A stretch of DNA of 30,813 nt from Ichthyophthirius multifiliis (lineage: Eukaryota; Ciliophora; Oligohymenophorea; Hymenostomatida). Below the pieces are notes generated by a model, which was not told the origin of the DNA, made no database searches, and was given only the letters and a program-made list of their open reading frames with translations. The DNA lies in assembly GCF_000220395.1 (NCBI RefSeq), contig NW_004087616.1, positions 1 to 30,813 of the forward strand, read 5' to 3'. Position numbers and translations under genes: made by a program. Positions 12,805 through 22,747 of this stretch are shown here, piece by piece (the stretch's first letter is position 1; each line of letters begins with the position of its first letter).

Positions 12805-15800
12805 TCATGGCACAACCTCTTTTTTAAAATGAATTAACACCGCAAGTATTTCTTTAATAGTTAATGCATTACAACCTATTTCCTTTAAGCATTGATCCAT
12901 ACAATTACAAAATTCATTAAATTATTCGTTAGTTATTTTCATTGGACAATGTACATCTTTTAACTTTTTTCCTTTATATCTAAAAACGTGAATTAAAAAA
13001 ATATATACATTTAAAATAGTTTTACATATTTTATCCTCCAAATGTGGTTGTAAAGAAAGTTAAAAGTAAACTCTTGTGTTTTACAGGGTCAACATTTTTA
13101 AATATAAACCCAATGACTTAATTATTAATGAGTTTATCAAAAAATTTATCCACAATTACTTTATTTAAAAAAAATTAATACTTTTTTAATATATATTTTA
13201 CAAGTCAAAGTTTTCTCTCCTCCAAGTCTTTCAAATAAAGGAGGACGTATGGAGACAATTTCTTTTCTTAAAGTTTCAACTAGTTTTGCAATTTCTTAAA
13301 CTGTAATATTATCTACTCCGATTTCAGTTAAAGTTTTACATATATGATCTTTAATAACATTAAAATGCATATCATTTAGCTTTAAATGTTAATGCGCTTC
13401 TTTCATATTTCTTCCTTTATAACTAATAATAAGAAATATTTATTTTCGTTTGAATATTACATTTTTAAAATATTTACTTATTTGGACCTCCTAAAACCAT
13501 AGTTAGGAAATTATTTTAATTATCAATTTATTTATACATATCTATAGATTTAAAAAATTCTTTGACCCTTGGATCTTATAGGATTTTTTAATAGAAAATT
13601 TGAACAAATTTTTTAATTGATTCTTCTCCTCCAATTCTTTGATAAATAGATATTTTTACAGAAACAAATTCATTTCTTAAATTTTCTGTCAACTAATTTA
13701 CTTCATTTATGCTAATTGGATCTTTTTAAACATCTTTCATTCCTTATAATATGTTATCTTTTATCAAATTATAATGCATATCATTAAAATTGTATTATTA
13801 GCAATATTCTTTCATGCTTTTGCCATTAATTCTAAATTAAAATAATATTTTCATTTTAAATTTTTTAAATAAAATTATATTACTATACTTATTATCCTTT
13901 AATTGCATATTATACTATTTATCCAATAATAGTTTTTAAAATTTAAAGGTCTATATTTAAAAATGTTTTTCTAATTCTAGGATCTTGTAAAACTCTATCA
14001 GAAGATCTTCCAACTATTTATTGAATACCCTTATCTCCTTCTATTCTTTCAATTAATGGAAGTTTTACATTAACTAAATTAATTCGTTATTATTCAAATA
14101 GTCCAATTATTTCTTAAAATGTTTAAGGGTCTACTTACATTTCTTTTAATGTTTATAAAAAGTTATCTTTAAAAGCATTAAAATGTAAATCATTTATTTT
14201 CATATTTGAATGAGCTTCTTTTAAATTTTTACCTGTGAACCTTTTATTTATATATTTTTAATTTTATTAATTTTTTACTTTTTAGGACCTCCAGTGACCA
14301 TTAATATAAATAATTTAAAAGATTCTTTGTGTTTATTAATGTCTATCTATTAAAAAATTTTTAAGTTTTTCATCAGCTAATATTTTACTAAAAAATCTAT
14401 CACTTATAATTCCAATTTAATTTTCTCCTCCTAATTTTTCAAATATTGGAAGTCTAACAGTAACAATATGCATTCTAAAACTTTCAAACATTCCTACAAA
14501 TTCATTAAATACTGATGGATCTACTTTCATTTATTTTAGAGTTTCTTTCAAATGTATGACAAAAATATTAAATTAAATATCATTTATTTTTAAATTTTAA
14601 TGAGCTTCTTTTGGACTTTTACTTTAATAACTTTTTTTAATTAATTTATTTTATTAAAAATATATACTTTTTTTCTCCACCAGATATTTAAATGAGAAAA
14701 GTTTTAAATTTATCTTTATGTTATTGAATATCTAAATTTTGGAAAAGTACATTGATTCTTTTGTCATTAACAATCCTTTCAAATAAAATATTTACAAGTT
14801 ATTCTATTCCTTATGCTTTCCCTATTCTATCAATAAGTGTACGCTTTACTTATTATTAATTTGATGCTTACTATTATAATGATAAACTATTAGAAGAACT
14901 ATTTCTATTGTTTCCCGTAAAAGGACACTATCCGCTTTGTTAAATATTGTTTAGATTTTAAGATTAATCTTGGATATTTTATTAATTTTATTTATTTACA
15001 CAAATATCTTTTCTTAAAGGTTCTAAAGCATTTCCTATAATTTTAATTAGATTTTCATCTACTTTTAGTTCATTTAAAGTATTTACTAAATTTTCCACAA
15101 TAGCATTAAAATGAATTTCTTCTATATTCAATCCTGCATGGGCATCTTTCATATTTTTTCCATTATAACTACAGTACATATATATATATATATATATATA
15201 TATTAATAAAAGTAAAATAATATAAAATTACTTTTTAGGCCCGTCAAGGACCATAGAGAGAAAAGCTTTTTATTATTTTTTTTATTTTGTCATATCTGTT
15301 GATTTAAAAAAATATGAAACTCTTGAATCATCAAGAATTTTTTTATAAAACAATTCCACAGCAGCATCTAAAGCAGGTTCTCCTCCTATTTAATTATATA
15401 ATGAATCAGCTGATTAAACTATTTCTTTTCTAAAAGGTTCGATTAATTTCTGGATTTCATTTATTATATTTTGGTCTATATTTAGCTCTTTTATTGATTA
15501 AATGAATAAAGTGCAAAAAACATCAAACTCATCATTTTTTATATTTAAATGCTTATGTATTTATTTTATATCTTTTCCTTCATATCTATTTATTATTATT
15601 TTAAATTATTATTTTCTTTATAAAAATATTTTACTTTTTATCATTTCCTAATAAAAAAGAAAAAAATTAAGTAAGCCATTATTATTATTTTCTCATATCA
15701 ACATTAGCAAAATATTTAGAAATTTTCGGGTCATTTAAAAGTTTTTTAATTAAGTTTTAACTCACTTTATCAATAACTTTTTCTCCTCCTATTTTTTCAT

Positions 15801-15807
15801 ATAAGGA
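12805..15807 (-). repeat. Seven tandem truncated-hemoglobin repeats (D1-D7)
   Basis: Each repeat is about 115 residues. Domain starts on the minus strand are D1 15807, D2 15404, D3 14840, D4 14449, D5 14059, D6 13650 and D7 13241. A Gln/Asn/Ser-rich linker containing CPFTG separates D2 from D3; the others follow directly. Canonical features are clearest in D2 and D6: LFYKKIL or IFYQKIL with a B10 Tyr, and MKDAH or MKEAH with the F8 His. B10 reads Ile in D1, Phe in D3, D4 and D7, and Ser in D5. F8 is His in six domains and appears to be Cys in D5 (MKEYCQQYNF). Every domain is interrupted by a short intron at the same place, just after the GGPxK turn and in phase 2. Confidence 0.82.
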
Positions 15808-16405
15808 TTTTTATTTAACTGTCTTTTCTTTTTTTTGTTAAAAATGTTATTTTTCCTATTAAAAAAATATTATTTTTACCTGATTTGGTATATAAATTTC
15901 CCGGCTTTTGATTTTCTTAAATTCCTTTAACCATTCTTGATATTTCTTCCGGTTTAAGGTTTCCCCCAAAATCATTAATCGCCAAATGCCTTACAATTTA
16001 ATTATCACCAATTATAAATGTACTTCTTAGGCAAGCACCCTAATCAACGCCTGTGTTAACCACAACTCCGTAATCGGTAGCAATTTTCCTATCTACATCA
16101 GAAATTAAAGGAAAAGAAATATTTCCTAAACCACCTTCTTGCCTTGATTTTTAACAATAATTCATATGTACAAAATGAGAATCTATTGAACATCCTAAAA
16201 GTTAGCAATTAATTTCTTTAAATTTTCCGGCGTTTTCTGAAAAGTTTATAATTTCTTCTTAGTATTATTTATTGAAATCATACGGGTAAAAAAACAATAC
16301 TATATACTTTCCTTTATAATCTTCTAAACTAATTTTCTTTACGCCATCAAAATACGCATTTGTCTCGAATTTCGGAGCAGGCTTTCTTATAAATTTTTTG
16401 GGCAT
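12805..16405 (-). CDS. Inactive peroxiredoxin-like domain fused to seven truncated hemoglobin domains
   Basis: Ten-exon model of about 1,052 residues on the minus strand. Introns: 15828-15879, 15586-15634, 15169-15231, 14631-14667, 14241-14278, 13832-13888, 13423-13477, 13159-13201, 12980-13025. Residues 1-175 are a 2-Cys peroxiredoxin fold: [44 protein letters not shown]. Tyr48 stands where the peroxidatic Cys should be, and the C-terminal resolving-Cys arm is absent. Seven trHb domains follow, with LGGE-type and GGP motifs and a KEAH-type F helix carrying the proximal His. The first globin has no start codon of its own and joins the peroxiredoxin exon in frame through a clean GT..AG intron, which supports one protein. 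Two apparent extra bases lie in A/T runs near 14352-14360 and 13945; removing both makes the spliced length divisible by three. Likely cytosolic, with a role in O2, NO or peroxide sensing or storage inferred only from the folds. Confidence 0.82.
15169..15231 (-). repeat. TA microsatellite inside a globin-domain intron
   Basis: The intron of globin domain D2 contains about 12 TA dinucleotides. It begins GTAATT and ends CTGTAG on the minus strand. It is the longest of the seven intradomain introns, presumably because of this run. Confidence 0.7.
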
Positions 16406-17036
16406 TTCGATTATTTTCCTTATTGTACTATTTTAGTTTTACTCATTTTCGTTATCCTATTATATCTGCTAGTAGGATTATCGATATGATTGATAATTAT
16501 GGGCTTGACTTTATTATGAAATATTATTTTTTTATTATTCTTGTATGTTGGATTAGGATTATTCTTATGATTATATTTTCTTTTTGGCTTTTATTTTTAT
16601 ATATTATATTATATTATTAGAATTGTTTTAATTTACTATTTTCAGTTGTTGGTATGGAATTTATAGAATATTAATTTTCGTTGATTTTTTTGACTTCTTA
16701 ACAATTTCCCATTATACAAGTATATTTTTTATATGTTTATAAATTATAAATATAGATTTTTATATTATAATTTATATTTTTTAAAAGTATTTGTTTTTAA
16801 TTAAAAATTTTTAAATATTGTTAATTTTAAAAATATATAATTATTTATTGAAATCTAAGTTTTTTATATTTTAAAATTTTTTTTTATATATTTTAAAATT
16901 TTTATTTAAATATAAACATCATTAATTTAAGTAACTTCTTTTATAAAAAAATATATTACTATTTAAAGATTTATACGAAAATATAAAACAAAAAACAATA
17001 AATATTAAATAATCAAATAAAATAAAAATAAAAAAA
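16406..17036. promoter_or_regulatory. Shared divergent upstream region
   Basis: This interval separates two divergently transcribed genes (polyglobin on minus, LamG/CHORD protein on plus), so it should hold both promoters; no specific element is recognisable. The right half (about 16730-17030) is almost pure A/T. The left half is less AT-rich. On the minus strand it reads open from an ATG at 16712 (MGNCQEVKK start) to a TGA near 16439. In the frame of the peroxiredoxin, it also reads upstream through [16 protein letters not shown] spliced 5' exon of the polyglobin gene may therefore lie here, but I could not find a phase-consistent junction. Confidence 0.4.
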
Positions 17037-20000
17037 ATGGACTAAAGTTGTTGTAAAATAAAATAAAATTATATATTATATTTATATATAATAATACAAA
17101 AAAATATATATGTAGAAGAATCTTAATATAAAGCCGAATCTTCTTATTAAAATGAAAGCTAAATATTCCCAATTTTTTCTTCAAAACAATTTAACTCAGT
17201 AGAAGATTAAGTAAACTTTTTTTTTATTTAATAAAAATAATTAATAAATTATTCTATAAGGTAATTGAAACATTTGAATCATGCCAAATACCAGAAAAAT
17301 TTGAATCTTTTAGTATAACTATGAATATTATTTTTAGATAAACAGCTGACAAACCAAGTAAAAATTTAAATTTTATATATTTTATATTTTTTATTAAAAG
17401 TAAAAAAAGAGGAAAACATGAATATTTTTTAAACTGGAACAACCCATAAAAAGAATTTAACAATAGCTATGACACCCAAAAATGAAATTAAAGTTACTTT
17501 TAGGTAATACATATTAATTTTTTATTATTAAAAAAAAAATATATAACAATTAGATAACAAAAAGATTAAGAATTTATATATTCTTAAACAAAAATAAAAT
17601 CCGGAGTACCTTATGATTTAAGCATCGTTTACGAAGTAGTAACAGATGAAGATGATTAAATCTTTTACAATTTTAATTTATATTTAAATGGCAAAAACGA
17701 AACAAATGTAAAACTATTTTATATTTTATATAACATAAAAAAATTAATTAAAAAAGCTTTCTTTAAATTATCCAATAATAAAACCTTCTCATAACATATA
17801 TTTTGGTTCAGAATCTGTTTTAGGCACTTTTACTGGGCAAATATCTGATGTATACTTTATAACAAGAGCATTAAATCATCAAGAAAATATAAATTTACAT
17901 GCAGAAAAAAAGAATAATCCAATGGATCCTAAAAACCCTTAAGCAATAATAGAAGAAACCCAATATCCTCACTAAGACTTAGGTTAAACTCGCAGAAGTA
18001 TACCCCCTTCTTTATAAAAAACACATGTGACTGTAATGTAGAATGCTATTTAAGGACAGAGTCAAATGACTGTACTTGATAATAAATCTATTAGATCTAT
18101 GAATAAATAAGAATTCGAATAAGCAGAACTTGAAGCCGTATTTTCGAGGAATATTAGACTTTCATAATAATGTAGAGAACTTTCTTTGAATTTTAGATGG
18201 CTTATTACTACTTTATAATAACTTTCTCCTCCTATTGAAGAATTAAACAAACCAGTTTTACCTTTTAATTGTATTCATAATTTTATTGCTTCAGGTAAAA
18301 TTGAAATTCATAATGTTAGCTTACCTTTATATGTAATTTTTTTTTTCTTTATTTTTTTTAAATTTTTTTGTTTATAGATAATTGAAGTTGATAGATTTTT
18401 AAAACCTTTGAAATATGCAGATATTAAGATTAATGAAGATGATATAATTTAATTAGCTAAAATAACTTAGTCTTATTATGAATTTTCATGGAAAGACGGC
18501 GGATTTGAAGATTTTAAGGATAATTTCAAAAAGGAATATGGATGTATTCATACTGATTGCAAAGAACCTATTGATAGATTTGATTTTAAGGCTATCGTAT
18601 ACGATAAATTTTTAATTGCTATAAGAGATACTATTTTGACCCCCTAAGAAATAGCTTATATAAAGAAAGAATATATTAAAGAAATGCAAGATGGGGAAAT
18701 AAAACAAATAATAGAAAAAGATGAAGATCCTAACAAAAAATCACAATAATAATAAGTAGAAGAATAATTAGAACTTAATAAAAAAATCGAATAATAATAA
18801 AAATTACATTAATAAAAACAAAAAACTTTAAGTTAATTGCCTTTAGTTTAAAATGCTTCAGGTACTACATTCAATTATAATAGTTATAGTGTATTTTTGG
18901 GAATTTTAGAATAAAATGAAATTAATTTGTAGGAAGCTTGGAATTATGTTTTTAAAGGAATTTTTCTTTAAAGGGATTATATGGGATAAAGTAATACTGA
19001 AGAAATTTTAGAATATCATTAATATTTTTATTAAGTAAAAAAATGAAATTAATAAAAAAAAAAAAAAAAATTAAAATAGTCCATTGCAAATAAAGGAAAT
19101 ATATTCAACTCATTAGAATAAATATTTAAAAATATATGCAAAAACGAATAATTAGAATTAGATTTTGAAAACTTTTTCAGTTATTGGAGAAATCAAATAA
19201 ACCCTTCACATAAAAAAGATAAAATTTAGCAAGTTTTTAAAGACATGATTTTCACAAAAGAAGACACTATTACCTAAAAAGATTTTCATTATTACTTTTA
19301 AGGATATATTCCTGTCTTTGTATACTAAAAAAAAGGTACTGATTAGACAATAATATTTAGTTTATTAGATAATTAACACAGTAAACCAATTATAACTTCT
19401 TAACTAGTTGAATAAGATGCTAAATAATTAAAGAGCATTTCTTATACATACAAAGTTTTGAATGAATAAAAATATATCAATTTATTCTCTATTAAATAAG
19501 GTTATTTAAATAATTTTAACTAAGAATCAGAAATGAAGCTTTTTGATGAATATAATCCTGAGTTAAATGCACAGTATAATATTCTTGATTTAAATAAAAA
19601 TTAAAGTGAATGTGCTGGTTTGGAAATTTAAATAAAAATGTATTAAAAGGAAACCAAATTCAATCTTCTTTTGGATTATAATATTTTTTCAATTAGACCT
19701 TTGCACTAGGAAGATGCGCAAAAAATTCACCAAAATTTTAAGCAAGTAAATGAATAAATTGAAGAAACTTTAAAATAATAATAATAATAAAAGATAATGC
19801 AGCTTAATAATAAGTAATAAAAAGAAATAAATAAATAAAATATATATTTAAATACAGGGAGAAGATTAACTTTAATAAGATGAAGCTTAGGAAAAAGAAC
19901 AATTACCAGTGCCTGAACCAGGTTGGAATAACGGTAAATTCATCCTAAATTTAAATAGATGTACTAAATGTGAAAGTCATACAACCACTACATGGCATGA

Positions 20001-22023
20001 CGAGTATGATTTTGCGGAAAAATTTAATTAGTTTGGGGAGTAATTTAAAGGCTTATTCCCTAATTGTGAGATTATAGGAAATTATGACAGACCTTCAATG
20101 CATTATGAAAATTTCGATATTTATATAAGAGGAGTTGGACCTGCTCAAGATAGGGATGCAGAAGGAAGAATATGGCTATATTCAAAAAGTGAGGGTATCT
20201 TCTCTTTTATATATGCTTTTAATACACGTATGATTAAAGTTTATGATAAGTTAGTACTAATTGCAGCTGCGTATGGTGATACTATTGAAATGGAAAAAAC
20301 TTAAGAATATTATATTACTAGATTTGAAAGCATGATTTCTCCTAGATGGAAAAATTCTCATGGATATCCATGTGACGTTCCAAGAAGAAGAATAGAAATA
20401 CAAAGAGAAATTGAAAAAGTTAATTTAAAAAAAAAACTAAATTTATAAATATTACATATATAGGAAGCTGAAATAAAAGAAGGAACAAAAATGATTTGTA
20501 AAAATTGGGGTTGTGGATTAGAATATGAATATACTTCAGACATTTTAGCTATGAAACATGCTTGCATTTTTCATCCTGGATCTTACTAATTGGGTTCCAT
20601 TCATGGTTTATGGCCTGAAAGTTGGACTTGTTGTAGAAAAAATTGGGAAGAAAAAGGTTTTTTATTTTACTTTTATTTTTTTTATTTTTAAAAAGGTTGT
20701 ATTAGAGGCCCTCACAAAGGAGTTACAGAAAAAAAACTTATGTTTTTATGTTTAAATGTAGGTGAAATTAACTCTATGACTAAAAGACCGGATTCAGCTT
20801 GTGGGATGTACTTCAATGACGAAGTACCTAGTGAATGTTTAATTCATCCTGGTTTTTTCAAAAGAAGTAAACTAACCTCTGACGAAGGCGAATGGACTTG
20901 TTGTTAAGATGGAAATCCTTCAGCTAAAGGATGCAATGCTTCGAATCCTCATAAAAAAGCTTAATGGCCAGATGTAGAAGCTAAAAAATATTTTGTCGAG
21001 AAATTAATATCTGTAATAATAAATTGTATTTTTTTTTTCATTCACTGAAATTATTACTTTATTACTTTATTTTTTAAAATTTTTAAAAACTTTTATTTAA
21101 ATATCAATAGAATCCTGGAATTGATAATAGAAATTTAATAGATAAATATGATAAATCAGCCTTAAGAGCCTGTATTTACAGAGAAACTATCCCATATACT
21201 CCATTCGTGAATTAAGAAAAAAAGAAAATGCAGGATAGAAGATTAAATGAAAATGAAATTAGAATATGTACTCGACATGGATGTTTTAAAATTATAAAAG
21301 GGGAAAAATAATATTTAAATGAATTTGCAGATATTGATAATATAAAATTATAGGAAAAAAGAAAAAGAATTGCAGATTTCATCCAGGATTATTTCTGATT
21401 TCGGAAGTACAGGAGCTGCTAAAGTATCCTAAGCTTCAACAGATACTCTTTGGAAACCTCATTGGTAGTGTTGTAGATAACCTTGGGAAAGTGAAGGATG
21501 TACTAAAGGATATCATGATGGTAATTATTTATTATTTATATTATTTTTAAATATAAAACATAGGACCTTTAAGAAGTGATTATGTAGATAATTTAAAGGA
21601 AAAATCAAAAGAAGTTATAAATTATTGGAAATCAATAGAAGAAAATTAAAAGTAATTAAAAAATAATGAAGAAAAAATAAACGATAAATGTGGAAAAAAT
21701 GAACAAGAGAAAAATGATTTATTAGCGAAATTAAAATAAAGATATGATCAAGATTTGCATAATAAATCTATTGAAATATAATAATTTTATTAAAATTTAC
21801 TTGAATCTTCGAAAAAAAACCCAAGAATTATTATTGATTTTTATTCTAAAGAATTCTGGCCAAACCCAAGAGCTATGAAAAATTTTAAAAAAACAGTTTC
21901 TACTTTATGGAAAGGAAAATTAGAAGGAAACAAAGCAAATGAAAAAGATGTAAAAGGAGTTATATTAGACGATAATTAGATTATTAATATTTGGAATAAT
22001 TTATATAAAACAGATGTAATATA

Positions 22024-22066
<43 letters not shown>

Positions 22067-22355
22067 TATGAATATGAATATAAATATTATAAAAATATGA
22101 ATATAAATATGAATATAAATATGAATATTAATATGAAAATCAATATAAATATGAATATGAATATGAATATGAATATGAATATGAATATGAATATGAATAT
22201 GAATATGAATATGAATATGAATGTGAAAATTAATTTGAATATGAATATGAATATGAATATGAATATGAATATGAATATGAATATGAATATGAATATGAAT
22301 ATAAATATGAATATGAATATGAATATGAATATGAATATAAATATGAATATGAATA

Positions 22356-22417
<62 letters not shown>

Positions 22418-22747
22418 TATTTTTTTTTCCATTTATTTTTTTATAATAAAGTGTGTTTCTCTTGGAAGAATTTCATAAATTTGTGATAAATTAAAACTTC
22501 ATCTTTTAACTGTAAGTGATAGACTTGATTATCATTTCAAATTTTGGGATGTCGTAAATATGGATCTTAGATGGTTTACATAAAGTGATGAATTTACAAG
22601 AGAATAGTAATTTTTTTTGTTAATTTTTTTTTATCTATATTTTTTATTAGATTTCTTGAATGGTGGGATATGAATATTGATGAATATTTAGAAAGAAAAG
22701 AAGCTTATAAAGAAGAAGAGATAAGAAAATAAAAAATGAGAAATTGA
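17037..22747 (+). CDS. LamG-like, CxxC and triple CHORD zinc-module protein (14-exon model)
   Basis: About 1,531 residues. Introns: 17053-17115, 17211-17260, 17358-17400, 17504-17553, 17708-17756, 18333-18377, 19035-19079, one ending 19857 (start 19746 fits the frame), 20657-20695, 21013-21110, 21521-21563, 22016-22451, 22607-22650. The N-terminus (about 45-200) looks like a concanavalin/LamG sandwich: SITMNIIFRQTADKP, NIFQTGTTHKKNLTIAM, GSESVLGTFTGQISDVYF. A charged, Gln-rich middle contains an EF-hand-like helical stretch. At 823-826 CTKC starts a SelW/Rdx-like segment. Three CHORD modules follow: CKNWGCG..HPG..WTCC..GC..H, SACGMYF..HPG..WTCC..GC, and CTRHGC..HPG..WQCC..GC..H. The C-terminal part is helical and unrecognised. 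CHORD modules bind zinc and often serve Hsp90 co-chaperones, but no CS domain is seen. Two single-base shifts in A/T runs near 21355 and 21392 interrupt the third module. Confidence 0.8.
22016..22451 (+). repeat. Hexamer minisatellite filling an intron
   Basis: The interval starts GTAATATATA and ends in AG before the exon TGT GTT TCT CTT, so it behaves as a 436-nt phase-0 intron, about ten times the local norm. Inside are a TA run (about 22018-22063), roughly 50 copies of a GAATAT/TATGAA hexamer with occasional A or G substitutions (about 22064-22361), and a second TA run (about 22362-22412). Because six is a multiple of three, both strands show long false ORFs of Asn-Met or His-Ile repeats. 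Confidence 0.85.

Noticed and set aside
12805-15807. A repeat array of CRISPR type
   Set aside because: The regular spacing of the CTCCTCC-type element comes from the LGGE codons of each globin domain. The repeats are protein domains with diverged sequence, not direct repeats with spacers.
12805-15827. A cluster of separate single-domain hemoglobin genes
   Set aside because: Between successive domains there is no TGA stop and no start codon context, and the frame runs from one domain to the next apart from two homopolymer-associated shifts. Only the last domain ends in TGA.
15895-16405. A free-standing active peroxiredoxin gene
   Set aside because: The active-site Cys is Tyr, the C-terminal resolving arm is missing, and unspliced reading beyond the intron ends quickly in TGA. 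The spliced frame runs straight into the first globin, which has no start codon of its own.
16423-16620. Plus-strand hydrophobic ORF of 65 codons
   Set aside because: It lies antisense to the probable 5' region of the polyglobin gene. It consists of Ile, Leu, Phe and Tyr typical of translated T-rich sequence, with no homology that I recognise.
22001-22486. Long ORFs on both strands encoding His-Ile or Asn-Met repeats
   Set aside because: They are the translation of the hexamer minisatellite and TA runs within a GT..AG intron. The repeat period is a multiple of three, so every frame stays open without being coding.
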